A stretch of DNA of 64,000 bases, taken from contig NC_021237.1 in the NCBI RefSeq assembly GCF_000397205.1, positions 683,001 to 747,000 of the forward strand, written 5' to 3'. The notes under the pieces were generated by a model. It was not told the origin of the DNA. It did not search any database and saw nothing but the letters and a program-made list of their open reading frames with translations. Below, piece by piece: positions 1 to 9,007 of the stretch. Both the position numbers and the translations under genes were made by a program. The stretch is from Pseudomonas protegens CHA0 (GTDB lineage Bacteria > Pseudomonadota > Gammaproteobacteria > Pseudomonadales > Pseudomonadaceae). Position 1 is the first letter of the stretch; every line of letters begins with the position of its first letter.

Positions 1-1426
1 CCGCCTGCCGTCCATGGAGAAGGTGCGCAACGACCCGGTGCTGTACGCCCACGCCAACCGTGTGCTGCACCTGGAAACCAACCCGGGCAACGCCCGCGCC
101 CTGGTGCAGAAGCATGGCGAAGTGGACGTGTGGTTCAACCCGCCGCCCATTCCCATGACCACCGAGGAAATGGACTACGTGTTCGGCATGCCTTATCAGC
201 GCATTCCGCACCCGGCCTATGGCAAGGAAAAGATCCCGGCCTACGACATGATCCGTTTCTCGGTGAACATCATGCGCGGCTGCTTCGGCGGTTGTACTTT
301 CTGCTCCATCACCGAGCACGAAGGGCGGATCATCCAGAACCGTTCCGAAGAGTCGATCATTCGCGAGATCGAAGAAATTCGCGACAAGGTTCCAGGTTTT
401 ACCGGGGTCATTTCCGACCTCGGCGGCCCGACCGCGAACATGTACCGCATCGCCTGCAAGAGCCCGGAAATCGAATCCGCGTGCCGCAAGCCGTCCTGCG
501 TGTTCCCGGGCATCTGTCCGAACCTGAACACCGACCATTCGTCGCTGATCCAGCTGTATCGCAGCGCCCGTGCCTTGCCCGGGGTGAAGAAGATCCTCAT
601 CGCCTCCGGCCTGCGCTATGACCTGGCGGTCGAGTCGCCGGAGTACGTCAAGGAGCTGGTGACCCACCACGTGGGCGGCTACTTGAAGATCGCCCCGGAA
701 CACACCGAGGAAGGTCCGCTCAATCAGATGATGAAGCCGGGCATTGGTACCTACGACCGCTTCAAGCGGATGTTCGAGAAATACTCCAAGGAAGCGGGCA
801 AGGAGCAGTACCTGATTCCGTACTTCATCGCCGCCCACCCGGGCACCACCGATGAAGACATGATGAACCTGGCCCTGTGGCTCAAGGGCAATGGCTTTCG
901 CGCGGACCAGGTACAGGCGTTCTACCCGTCGCCTATGGCCACCGCCACGGCCATGTACCACTCGGGCAAGAACCCGCTGCGCAAGGTCACCTACAAGAGC
1001 GACGGCGTGACCATCGTCAAGAGCGAGGAGCAGCGCCGCCTGCACAAGGCGTTCCTGCGCTACCACGATCCGAAGGGCTGGCCGATGCTGCGCGAGGCTC
1101 TGCTGCGCATGGGCCGTGGCGACCTGATCGGTCCGGGCAAGAACCAGCTGATTCCGACCCACCAGCCGGCTACCGACAGCTACCAGAGTGCCCGTCGCAA
1201 GAATTCGACACCGGCCGGCAGCCACAAGGTGGCCAAGGAAACCAAGATCCTTACCCAGCACACCGGGCTGCCTCCTCGCGGCAGCGACGGCGGCAATGCC
1301 TGGGACAAGCGCGAACAGGCCAAGGCTGCGGCGTTTGCCCGCAACAAGCAGGCGGCCAAGGAGCGCGCCGATGCGGCCAAGGGCAAAGGCAAGAAGCCGA
1401 CCCGCAAGCCGGTAGTGCCGCGCTAA
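1..1426 (+). CDS. ygiQ: YgiQ family radical SAM protein, 3' part (5' end outside window)
   Basis: The reading frame is open from the first bases of the window, so this is the C-terminal ~475 residues of a larger protein; the ATG at 14 is internal. A radical SAM iron-sulfur motif CxxxCxxC is visible ([12 protein letters not shown], near 276-310), which would bind the 4Fe-4S cluster that cleaves S-adenosylmethionine. The order of blocks (FGMPYQR, then the cysteine motif, then [11 protein letters not shown]) and a lysine/alanine-rich C-terminal tail fit the YgiQ/UPF0313 family, usually 700-770 residues long. The substrate of YgiQ proteins is not established. A strong intrinsic terminator follows seven bases after the stop, so this is the last gene of its transcript. 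Confidence 0.9.
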   Translation, partial: RLPSMEKVRNDPVLYAHANRVLHLETNPGNARALVQKHGEVDVWFNPPPIPMTTEEMDYVFGMPYQRIPHPAYGKEKIPAYDMIRFSVNIMRGCFGGCTFCSITEHEGRIIQNRSEESIIREIEEIRDKVPGFTGVISDLGGPTANMYRIACKSPEIESACRKPSCVFPGICPNLNTDHSSLIQLYRSARALPGVKKILIASGLRYDLAVESPEYVKELVTHHVGGYLKIAPEHTEEGPLNQMMKPGIGTYDRFKRMFEKYSKEAGKEQYLIPYFIAAHPGTTDEDMMNLALWLKGNGFRADQVQAFYPSPMATATAMYHSGKNPLRKVTYKSDGVTIVKSEEQRRLHKAFLRYHDPKGWPMLREALLRMGRGDLIGPGKNQLIPTHQPATDSYQSARRKNSTPAGSHKVAKETKILTQHTGLPPRGSDGGNAWDKREQAKAAAFARNKQAAKERADAAKGKGKKPTRKPVVPR

Positions 1427-1432
1427 ACCCCA

Positions 1433-1468
1433 CAAAACGCCAGCCACCGAGCTGGCGTTTTGCTTTTA
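1433..1468 (+). terminator. Rho-independent terminator after ygiQ
   Basis: Perfect 12-bp inverted repeat CAAAACGCCAGC / GCTGGCGTTTTG (1433-1444 and 1451-1462) with a 6-base loop, followed by CTTTT. It begins seven bases after the ygiQ stop codon. Confidence 0.9.
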
Positions 1469-1607
1469 TGGAGATCGATTTTTTTACCGGCGGGCGAGCA
1501 ACAAACGGTCAGGGCTTTGTTAAGGTTGCCGGGCTTGCATTGCCGCGATGCCTGGCTGGCTCATGGCTATCAGGCAGATTCACATCGTCAGACCAAGGAT
1601 GAACCGC

Positions 1608-2540
1608 GTGACCAGCCCACTAGACGGAGTGATCAGGGACCTCAGCCTGACCCAGGTTCTTGCCCGCCAACGGATCGAAAGCCAGATCAACCTGCCGCGT
1701 CTGTTTGCCGCCATCGACACCGATCCCTCGATTGCCGGTGCCGGGGTGGTGTACATCGATGCCGACTTCAATGTCGTGACCCTGCGCGAATTCAGGCCGA
1801 TCTGCAGCATCGTGCCCAAGCGGGTGATCTTGCGCGAGGCCAAGCGCTACATCGCGCCCCAGCAGTTCGTCGACCAGGTGAAGAACAACCCGCGCGAATC
1901 GCGGCTGGCCACTGAATCCTTCAACACCACCCTGGCCTGCACGGCCGCAGTGATCGGCTGGCTGGTGGTGTTCAGCGGCAGCATCGCCGTGCCCTTCACC
2001 GCCGGTGCCAGTGTCTGGGTGGTAGCGCTTGGGGCCTCGGCGGCGATGGCCGGCACCGCTCAGTGCGTGATTGGCGGCGCGCGGGTGATCAACGAGATCC
2101 AGGACCCGGCGGCCAACGATCGCATGGACGATGCCGAGTGGTACAACATAGTCACGCCGATTCTCGATGGCATTTCCCTGGTGGGTGTCGGCGGTTCGGC
2201 GCTGACCACGCTCAGGCTGCTCAAGGCCAGCAAGGCGGCGAACACCGGCAAAAGCTGGATGCAGTTGCTCAAGGGGCTCAACCGCCAGGAACGGGCCAAG
2301 CTGACCAAGGAACTGTTGACCCTGCGGGACCCGAGCCTGACCTCCAAGCTGCTGAAGCTGCAACAGCGTGCCGGTGCGTTGCCCAGGCGCTATTCGTCGA
2401 CGCAGATCCGCCACGCCACCCTGACCCAGATGCAGGATGCTCTGGGCGCTGCCCTGAGTACCAGCGGGAGTATCAGCTCCGGCAATCTTGGCCAGGTGAA
2501 AACCCTTGCGGTGGGGCTCTACGAGGAGTTCGACGAGTGA
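1608..2540 (+). CDS. Protein of unknown function with a central hydrophobic hairpin
   Basis: Not recognised as a characterised family. The preferred start is the GTG at 1608, with AAGGA eight bases upstream, giving 310 residues; an in-frame ATG at 1599 has no spaced ribosome binding site. The first ~105 residues are soluble and mixed. They are followed by two adjacent hydrophobic, glycine/alanine-rich segments (around residues 108-160, LACTAAVIGWLVVFSG and VWVVALGASAAMAG), then a third, weaker apolar stretch (GISLVGVGGSALTTL), and a basic, helix-prone C-terminal part. There is no signal peptide. The stop codon overlaps the start of the next gene, which encodes a small membrane protein, so the two are almost certainly co-translated. 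A soluble protein with a buried hydrophobic hairpin coupled to a small membrane protein resembles the arrangement of pore-forming toxin and immunity genes, but nothing in the sequence proves this. Confidence 0.75.
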   Translation: MTSPLDGVIRDLSLTQVLARQRIESQINLPRLFAAIDTDPSIAGAGVVYIDADFNVVTLREFRPICSIVPKRVILREAKRYIAPQQFVDQVKNNPRESRLATESFNTTLACTAAVIGWLVVFSGSIAVPFTAGASVWVVALGASAAMAGTAQCVIGGARVINEIQDPAANDRMDDAEWYNIVTPILDGISLVGVGGSALTTLRLLKASKAANTGKSWMQLLKGLNRQERAKLTKELLTLRDPSLTSKLLKLQQRAGALPRRYSSTQIRHATLTQMQDALGAALSTSGSISSGNLGQVKTLAVGLYEEFDE

Positions 2541-2986
2541 TAGATGGCGGCCGCATGAGAGACTTCCTGGTACGTTATTTCCCGACCTTCATGCTCACCG
2601 TGCTGCTGGGCTGCTTCAGTGCCTCGCTCCTGCTGTCCCTGGCCGGCACCACTTATTGGCGCGCCATGGCACCGCCCCAGCGCGACGAATACCTGCTGTT
2701 TGGCCTGTTGGTACTGATCCCGCTGCTGGTGCTGGGCAACCTGCTGATAGTGCGTGGCATTTCCCGCGCGGTATGGTTGGTGGCCGGCTACTTTGTCGCC
2801 TGCCTGCTTGGGGTGGTGCCGATGTTTCAGTATCACCCGCACCAGGGGGTGTACCTGTTCGGCGTGTTGCTGCCGCTGCTCGGGCTGTTGCTGCTCAACA
2901 GCAAGCGGCACCGGGAAATGCGCGAACGGCTGCTGCAGATCCGCCAGCAGCGCCAGCGCTTCAAGCAGCAGCGCAAGCGCGGCTGA
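2537..2986 (+). CDS. Small multi-spanning membrane protein coupled to the preceding gene
   Basis: The chosen start is the GTG at 2537, with GAGGAG at 2523-2528 at ideal spacing, overlapping the upstream stop codon as GTGA; the alternative ATG is at 2555 (MRDFLVRYF). The product has about 149 residues with four predicted membrane helices: FMLTVLLGCFSASLLLSLAG, YLLFGLLVLIPLLVLGNLL, AVWLVAGYFVACLLGVVPMF and GVYLFGVLLPLLGLLLL. A strongly basic cytoplasmic tail (IRQQRQRFKQQRKRG) ends the protein. No family is recognised. Size, topology and coupling to a protein with a hydrophobic hairpin would suit a membrane immunity protein or an inner-membrane partner; this is inference. Confidence 0.7.
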   Translation: MIDGGRMRDFLVRYFPTFMLTVLLGCFSASLLLSLAGTTYWRAMAPPQRDEYLLFGLLVLIPLLVLGNLLIVRGISRAVWLVAGYFVACLLGVVPMFQYHPHQGVYLFGVLLPLLGLLLLNSKRHREMRERLLQIRQQRQRFKQQRKRG

Positions 2987-3045
2987 TTCGTCGCCTGCCT
3001 TCTGGCGCATTTATGTGCAATTGCCTGCACCGGGATGCATCGATT

Positions 3046-3060
3046 GCGCGGTTTTGGTGC
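3046..3060 (+). promoter_or_regulatory. NtrC-like site upstream of the transglutaminase cluster
   Basis: GCGC-N7-GTGC, one mismatch from the GCAC-N7-GTGC core of NtrC sites, centred about 50 bp upstream of the sigma-54-like promoter at 3104. A weaker second match begins near 3026 (GCACCGGGATGCATC). Both are judged by eye only. Confidence 0.35.
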
Positions 3061-3103
3061 TGTACTGCCCAGGGTCGCTGAACAACCCCATGGACTTGCG
3101 CGC

Positions 3104-3118
3104 TGGCATAAGTCTTGC
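3104..3118 (+). promoter_or_regulatory. Sigma-54-type promoter for the transglutaminase/ATP-grasp cluster
   Basis: TGGCATAAGTCTTGC keeps the invariant GG and GC with the required ten bases between them and matches TGGCA and TTGC of the consensus TGGCACG-N4-TTGC. It lies 40 bp upstream of the GTG start at 3158, a normal distance. Confidence 0.55.
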
Positions 3119-3157
3119 GCAGGTTCTCCCACCGTTCAGGCTCGCAGGAGGCACGCC

Positions 3158-6100
3158 GTGTCGATTCATGTCGCATTGCACCATGTCACGCACTATCGCT
3201 ACGACCGCGCCGTCGAACTGGGCCCGCAGATCGTTCGCCTGCGCCCGGCGGCCCACAGCCGCACGCGAATTCTCTCCTATGCGCTGAAGGTCCAGCCCGA
3301 GCAGCATTTCATCAATTGGCAGCAGGACCCGCAGGGCAATTACCTGGCGCGCCTGGTGTTCCCGGAAAAAACCAGCGAGCTGCGGATCGAAGTCGACCTG
3401 CTGGCGGAAATGGCGGTGTTCAACCCGTTCGATTTCTTCCTCGAGCCCTACGCCGAGCAGATTCCCTTCGCTTATGCCGCCGATGAACAGCGCGAGCTGG
3501 CGCCCTACCTGGAAACCCTGCCCCTGACGCCGAGGTTCCAGGCTTACCTGGACGCCATTTCGCGCTCACCGCTGCCGGCGGTGGATTTCCTGGTGGGCCT
3601 GAACCAGCGGTTGAGTGCCGACATCGCCTACCTGATCCGCATGGAGCCCGGGGTGCAGACTCCGGAGCAGACCCTGCTCAACGCCTCCGGCTCCTGCCGG
3701 GACTCGGCCTGGCTGCTGGTGCAATTGCTGCGCAACCTGGGGTTGGCGGCGCGCTTTGTCTCCGGCTACCTGATCCAGCTGACGGCGGACGTCAAATCCC
3801 TGGATGGCCCCTCCGGCACCGAGGTGGACTTCACCGACCTGCATGCCTGGTGCGAGGTGTACCTGCCGGGCGCCGGCTGGATCGGCCTGGATGCCACGTC
3901 CGGGCTGTTCGCCGGGGAAGGGCATATTCCCCTGGCCTGCAGCCCCGACCCCTCTTCAGCAGCGCCCATCACCGGGCTGGTGGAGCCCTGCGAATGCGAA
4001 TTCAGCCATGAGATGAGTGTGGAGCGCATCTGGGAAGCGCCCCGGGTGACCAAGCCCTACACCGATGAGCAATGGCTGGCGATCCAGGCCCTGGGCCGGC
4101 AGATCGATGTCGACCTGCTGGAGGCGGATGTGCGCCTGACCATGGGTGGCGAACCGACTTTCGTCGCCATCGACGATCCCGATGGCCCGGAGTGGAACAC
4201 GGCAGCCCTGGGGGCGAACAAGCGCCGCCTGGCCGGCGAGCTGTTCCAGCGCCTGCGCCAGCACTATGCACCCCAGGGCCTGGTGCACTTCGGCCAGGGC
4301 AAGTGGTACCCGGGAGAGCAACTGCCGCGCTGGTCGCTGAATTGCCACTGGCGTCGCGACGGTGTACCGGTGTGGCGCAACAACGCGTTGATTGCCGACG
4401 AGCATGAAGATTACGCCGCCGATGCGCTGTTGGCCGGACGTTTTCTGGCCAGTGTCGCCGAGCGTCTGAAGCTGCCTGCGCGTTTTGTGTTTCCCGCCTA
4501 CGAGGACAATTTCTACTACCTGTGGCGCGAAGGCAGCCTGCCGCTGAATGTCAGCGCCGAGGATTCGCGGCTGGAGGATGCCCTGGAGCGGCAGCGCCTG
4601 CGCAAGGTTTTCAGCCAGGGGCTGGACAAGGTCATCGGCCAGGTCCTGCCCTTGGCCCGTACCGCCAAGGGCGACCAGTGGCAGAGCGGGCGCTGGTACC
4701 TGCGCGATAACCATTGCCGGCTGGTACCGGGTGATTCGCCCCTGGGCTATCGCTTGCCCCTGGCGTCCCAGCCATGGGTGACGGCGGCGGAGTATCCGTT
4801 CATTCACGCCACCGATCCGAACCAGGATTTTCCCGAACTGGCGGGCGCGGCTCAGCTGGCAGCGATTGATGAGCCGGCAGTGGCGGACGAGCGGGTGCCC
4901 CAGGTGGACGAGTCCGCCGACTGGCTGACCCGTACCGCGCTCTGCGCCGAGGCGCGCGAGGGGCGGTTGTACCTGTTCATGCCGCCCCTGGAGCGTCTGG
5001 AGGATTACCTGCAACTGGTCAGCGTGATCGAGGCCACGGCCGAGGAGCTGCGCTGCCCGGTCTTGCTGGAGGGCTACGAGCCGCCGGCGGACCCGCGCTT
5101 GTGCAACTTCCGGGTGACCCCGGACCCGGGGGTGATTGAAGTCAACGTGCAGCCCTCGGTCAGTTGGGACGAGTTGGTGGAGCGCACCGAGTTTCTCTAT
5201 GAGCAGGCCCGGCAGACGCGCCTGACCAGCGAGAAGTTCATGATCGATGGGCGCCACACCGGCACCGGTGGCGGCAACCATTTTGTCCTTGGCGGAGCCA
5301 CCCCGGCCGACTCGCCGTTCCTGCGGCGCCCCGACCTGCTGCGCAGCCTGATCAGTTACTGGCACAACCACCCGTCGCTGTCCTACCTGTTTTCCGGGTT
5401 GTTCATCGGCCCCACGTCCCAGGCACCGAGGGTCGACGAGGCACGCAATGACGCGCTGTACGAGCTGGAGATTGCCTTCGCGCAGATGCCGGCTCCCGGC
5501 CAGGAGTGCGCGCCCTGGTTGGTGGACCGCCTGCTGCGCAACCTGTTGATCGATGTCACCGGCAACACCCATCGCGCCGAGTTCTGCATCGATAAGCTGT
5601 ATTCGCCGGATGGCGCCACTGGGCGCCTTGGCCTGCTGGAGCTGCGGGCCTTTGAAATGCCGCCCCATGCGCGCATGAGCCTGGCCCAGCAGTTGCTGCT
5701 GCGGGCGCTGGTGGCGCGCTTCTGGCGCGAGCCTTACGCACCGGCCCGATTGGCGCGCTGGGGCACCGAACTGCACGATCGTTTTCTGTTGCCGCACTTT
5801 ATCGAACAGGATTTCGCTGATGTGTTGGTAGAGCTGAATGCCGCCGGCTACCCGCTGCGGGCCGAATGGTTTGCCGCGCACCTGGAGTTCCGCTTTCCCA
5901 AGGTCGGCGATTACGCCGTCAGTGGCATCGAGCTGGAACTGCGCCAGGCCCTGGAGCCCTGGCATGTGCTGGGGGAGGAGGGCGCGGCGGGCGGCACGGT
6001 GCGTTATGTCGACTCTTCCCTGGAGCGCCTGCAGGTCAAGGTCGGCGGCCTGGAACCCGAGCGCCACGTGCTGACCTGCAATGGCGTGGCGCTGCCCCTG

Positions 6101-6433
6101 CATCCCACTGGGCGGGTCGGCGAGTTTGTCGCCGGGGTACGTTACCGCGCCTGGCAGCCGGCCAATTGCCTGCAACCCACTATCCCGGTGCATGCACCGC
6201 TGGTGTTCGACCTGCTCGATACCTGGATGCAGCGCTCCCTGGGCGGCTGCCAATACCATGTGGCCCACCCCGGCGGGCGTAATTACGACAGCCTGCCGGT
6301 GAATGCCAACGAGGCGGAAAGCCGGCGCATGGCGCGCTTCTTCCGCCTTGGCCATAGCCCGGGAAGCCTGGAGGTGCCGCCAGTGGTGATCAATGCCGAG
6401 TTGCCGCTGACCCTGGATTTGCGACGCTTCTAA
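3158..6433 (+). CDS. Large transglutaminase-like protein with DUF2126 domain
   Basis: 1,091 residues from the GTG at 3158, chosen because GCAGGAGG lies just upstream. The N-terminal ~300 residues form a bacterial transglutaminase-like cysteine protease fold: a beta-rich N domain, then Cys180 (SGSCRDSAW), His229 (DLHAWCEVY) and Asp245 (GLDATSG) as the expected catalytic triad. The remaining ~750 residues match the DUF2126 type, with blocks such as TMGGEPTFV and HTGTGGGNHFVLGG. It is the first gene of a cluster with a CP-ATP-grasp/alpha-E fusion and a second transglutaminase. Comparative genomics has linked this gene set to an uncharacterised peptide or amide-bond system; the substrate is unknown. 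No signal peptide, so probably cytoplasmic. A sigma-54-like promoter and an NtrC-like site upstream suggest nitrogen control. Confidence 0.88.
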   Translation: MSIHVALHHVTHYRYDRAVELGPQIVRLRPAAHSRTRILSYALKVQPEQHFINWQQDPQGNYLARLVFPEKTSELRIEVDLLAEMAVFNPFDFFLEPYAEQIPFAYAADEQRELAPYLETLPLTPRFQAYLDAISRSPLPAVDFLVGLNQRLSADIAYLIRMEPGVQTPEQTLLNASGSCRDSAWLLVQLLRNLGLAARFVSGYLIQLTADVKSLDGPSGTEVDFTDLHAWCEVYLPGAGWIGLDATSGLFAGEGHIPLACSPDPSSAAPITGLVEPCECEFSHEMSVERIWEAPRVTKPYTDEQWLAIQALGRQIDVDLLEADVRLTMGGEPTFVAIDDPDGPEWNTAALGANKRRLAGELFQRLRQHYAPQGLVHFGQGKWYPGEQLPRWSLNCHWRRDGVPVWRNNALIADEHEDYAADALLAGRFLASVAERLKLPARFVFPAYEDNFYYLWREGSLPLNVSAEDSRLEDALERQRLRKVFSQGLDKVIGQVLPLARTAKGDQWQSGRWYLRDNHCRLVPGDSPLGYRLPLASQPWVTAAEYPFIHATDPNQDFPELAGAAQLAAIDEPAVADERVPQVDESADWLTRTALCAEAREGRLYLFMPPLERLEDYLQLVSVIEATAEELRCPVLLEGYEPPADPRLCNFRVTPDPGVIEVNVQPSVSWDELVERTEFLYEQARQTRLTSEKFMIDGRHTGTGGGNHFVLGGATPADSPFLRRPDLLRSLISYWHNHPSLSYLFSGLFIGPTSQAPRVDEARNDALYELEIAFAQMPAPGQECAPWLVDRLLRNLLIDVTGNTHRAEFCIDKLYSPDGATGRLGLLELRAFEMPPHARMSLAQQLLLRALVARFWREPYAPARLARWGTELHDRFLLPHFIEQDFADVLVELNAAGYPLRAEWFAAHLEFRFPKVGDYAVSGIELELRQALEPWHVLGEEGAAGGTVRYVDSSLERLQVKVGGLEPERHVLTCNGVALPLHPTGRVGEFVAGVRYRAWQPANCLQPTIPVHAPLVFDLLDTWMQRSLGGCQYHVAHPGGRNYDSLPVNANEAESRRMARFFRLGHSPGSLEVPPVVINAELPLTLDLRRF

Positions 6434-6520
6434 TCCACCTGCGACGCCTGTGAGATAGCCATATCCGGGCGTCATGGCGGTGCGTTAATCTGACTTTCCC
6501 TGCCGTCTGCCGAGTGTTCC

Positions 6521-9007
6521 ATGCCTGACTTGCTAGACCGTTACCCGCTGACGGCGGGTACCTACCACGAGTTGCTGGATGACCAGGGCCAGGTCCGGGC
6601 GCACTGGCAGCGGCTGCTGGAACAGTTGCAGCGCAGCAGCCCCGGTCAACTGGCCCAGCGCCAGGCGCTGCTGACCCGGCAGATCCACGAGAACGGCGTC
6701 ACCTACAACGTCTATGCCGACCCCAAGGGCGCCGACCGGCCCTGGGAACTGGACCTGTTGCCCCATGTGATCGCAGCGGATGAATGGCAGTTGCTGTCCA
6801 CCGGAATCGCCCAGCGCGCTCGCCTGCTCAATGCCGTGCTGGCGGACCTGTATGGCCCGCAGCGGTTGATCCGCGAAGGGCTGTTGCCGGCGGAACTGGT
6901 GTTCGGCCACAACAATTTCCTCTGGCCATGCCAGGGCATCTGCCCGCCGGAACAGACCTTCCTGCACCTGTATGCCGTGGACCTGGCACGCAGCCCGGAC
7001 GGGCGCTGGTGGGTCACCGCCGACCGTACCCAGGCGCCCTCCGGAGCCGGCTATGCCCTGGAGAACCGCATGAGCGTGTCCCGGGCGTTCCCCGACCTGT
7101 ACCGCGACCTGCAAGTGCAGCACCTGGCCGGGTTCTTCCGCACCCTGCAGGAAACCCTGGCCCGCCAGGCACCCCGGGACAGCGAAGCGCCGCTGGTGGT
7201 GCTGCTGACGCCAGGGCGGTTCAACGAGAGCTATTTCGAGCACCTGTACCTGGCGCGACAGCTTGGCTACCCGCTGGTGGAGGGCGGCGACCTGACCGTG
7301 CGTGATGCCACGGTGTACCTCAAGACTCTCAGCGGCCTGCGCCGGGTGCACGCCATCATGCGTCGCCTGGACGACGATTTCTGCGATCCGCTGGAGTTGC
7401 GCACCGACTCGGCCCTGGGGGTTCCCGGGCTGCTGGACGCGGTGCGCCAGGGCCGGGTGCTGGTGGCCAACGCCCTGGGCAGCGGGGTGCTGGAGTCCCC
7501 CGGCCTGCTGGGCTTCCTGCCGAAGATCAGCCAGTTTCTGCTGGGCGAGGAACTGCTTCTGCCGTCCATCGCTACCTGGTGGTGCGGCGAGGCCCCGGTG
7601 CTGCAGCAGGCCCTGGAAAAACTCCCGGATCTGCTGGTCAAGCCGGCCTTCGCCTCCCAGAGCTTCACCCCGGTGCTGGGTCGCGACCTGGACCCCGAGC
7701 AACGCCGGCAATTGGCTGAGCGCATGCGGGCGCGGCCCTATGCCTATGTCGCCCAGGAATTGCCGCAACTGTCCCAGGCGCCGGTCTGGCAGGCCGAGAA
7801 CGGGCAGCTGCAGCCCCGTGCCATCGGCATGCGGGTGTACGCGGTGGCCAGCGAGGACGGCTACCGGGTGCTGCCCGGAGGCCTGACCCGGGTCGCTGCC
7901 CAGGCCGGTGCCGAAGTGGTGTCGATGCAGCGCGGTGGCGCCAGCAAGGACACCTGGGTGCTGGGGGAGCGGGCGCCCAGCGGCGAGCAGTGGAAGGCCC
8001 AGCGCACCATCGGCGTGTATGACCTGGTGCGCCGCGATCCCTACCTGCCGTCGCGGGTGGTGGAAAACCTGTTCTGGTTCGGCCGTTATTGCGAGCGCTG
8101 TGACGACAGTGCGCGGCTGCTGCGGATCATGCTGGCGCGCTATGTCGACGGCGATGACCCTCAAGCCTTGCTGGCCGCGGTGGACCTGGGAGAAAGCCTG
8201 ATGCTGCTGCCGGATGAGGGCGAGCTGCCCGAGCGCCTGCTGGCGGCCCTGTTGGGTGAGGACTGGTCCTTCAGCCTGCGCTCCAACCTGCAACGCTTGC
8301 AGTGGGCGGCTTCCCAGGTACGCGGCAAGCTGTCCCGGGAAAACTGGCAGGCCCTGGTGGAGCTGCAGCGCGAGGCCCAGGAGCTGGACACTCCGGAGCC
8401 GGATTTCGCCGAACTGCTGGATTTTCTCAACCGCCTGGTGATGTCCCTGGCGGCGCTCTCCGGGTTCGCCCTGGACGACATGACCCGCGACGAAGGCTGG
8501 CGCTTCCTGATGATTGGCCGGCGCATCGAGCGCCTGCAGTTCCTCAGCAGCAGCCTCGCGGCCTTCCTGCGGGGCACCGCGGCCTTCGACCAGGCCGGCC
8601 TGGACTGGCTGCTGGAGCTGGGTAACAGCAGCATCACCTACCGGTCGCGCTACCTGGCGGTGGCGCAGTTGATTCCGGTCCTCGACCTGTTGCTGCTGGA
8701 TGAACAGAACCCCCACGCCGTGTTGTTCCAGCTCAAGCTGGTGACCCGCACCCTCAAGCGCCTCAACGATGATTTCGGCGTGCCCCGCGAGCTGGCGCTG
8801 CCGCGGCTGGTGGAGCGCCTGGCGCATTTCGACCTGGGCTGCCTGGAGAACTCGCTGTTCGGCGAGGTCAGTGTGCGCGCCGCAGTGGAGGGCCTGGCGG
8901 ACCTGCTGCAGGAGATCGCCGAGGTCAGCGGGCAGGTTTCGGACCGCCTGGCGCTGCGGCATTTCGCCCATGTGGATGATGTCAGCCAGCAAACGGTGTC
9001 GGTCTGA
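6521..9007 (+). CDS. Circularly permuted ATP-grasp protein fused to alpha-E domain
   Basis: 828 residues. The N-terminal ~490 residues match circularly permuted ATP-grasp proteins (DUF404/DUF407), with blocks such as NGVTYNVYADPKG, VFGHNNFLWPCQG and LVKPAFASQSF. From about residue 505 an alpha-helical alpha-E (DUF403) domain begins (LPSRVVENLFWFGRYCERCDD) and runs to near the C-terminus. In many bacteria these are two neighbouring genes; here they are one polypeptide, which supports physical cooperation. ATP-grasp enzymes typically join a carboxylate to an amine through an acyl-phosphate, so the likely chemistry is peptide or amide ligation, with the flanking transglutaminase-type enzymes as possible hydrolases or transferases. 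The stop codon overlaps the next start (ATGA at 9007). No gene symbol is established. Confidence 0.88.
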   Translation: MPDLLDRYPLTAGTYHELLDDQGQVRAHWQRLLEQLQRSSPGQLAQRQALLTRQIHENGVTYNVYADPKGADRPWELDLLPHVIAADEWQLLSTGIAQRARLLNAVLADLYGPQRLIREGLLPAELVFGHNNFLWPCQGICPPEQTFLHLYAVDLARSPDGRWWVTADRTQAPSGAGYALENRMSVSRAFPDLYRDLQVQHLAGFFRTLQETLARQAPRDSEAPLVVLLTPGRFNESYFEHLYLARQLGYPLVEGGDLTVRDATVYLKTLSGLRRVHAIMRRLDDDFCDPLELRTDSALGVPGLLDAVRQGRVLVANALGSGVLESPGLLGFLPKISQFLLGEELLLPSIATWWCGEAPVLQQALEKLPDLLVKPAFASQSFTPVLGRDLDPEQRRQLAERMRARPYAYVAQELPQLSQAPVWQAENGQLQPRAIGMRVYAVASEDGYRVLPGGLTRVAAQAGAEVVSMQRGGASKDTWVLGERAPSGEQWKAQRTIGVYDLVRRDPYLPSRVVENLFWFGRYCERCDDSARLLRIMLARYVDGDDPQALLAAVDLGESLMLLPDEGELPERLLAALLGEDWSFSLRSNLQRLQWAASQVRGKLSRENWQALVELQREAQELDTPEPDFAELLDFLNRLVMSLAALSGFALDDMTRDEGWRFLMIGRRIERLQFLSSSLAAFLRGTAAFDQAGLDWLLELGNSSITYRSRYLAVAQLIPVLDLLLLDEQNPHAVLFQLKLVTRTLKRLNDDFGVPRELALPRLVERLAHFDLGCLENSLFGEVSVRAAVEGLADLLQEIAEVSGQVSDRLALRHFAHVDDVSQQTVSV

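Noticed and set aside
3956..6475. 839-residue antisense frame opposite the DUF2126 gene
   Set aside because: Shadow frame; the plus strand has clear transglutaminase motifs.
6533..8992. 819-residue antisense frame opposite the ATP-grasp gene
   Set aside because: Gln/His-rich shadow of the coding strand with no start signals.
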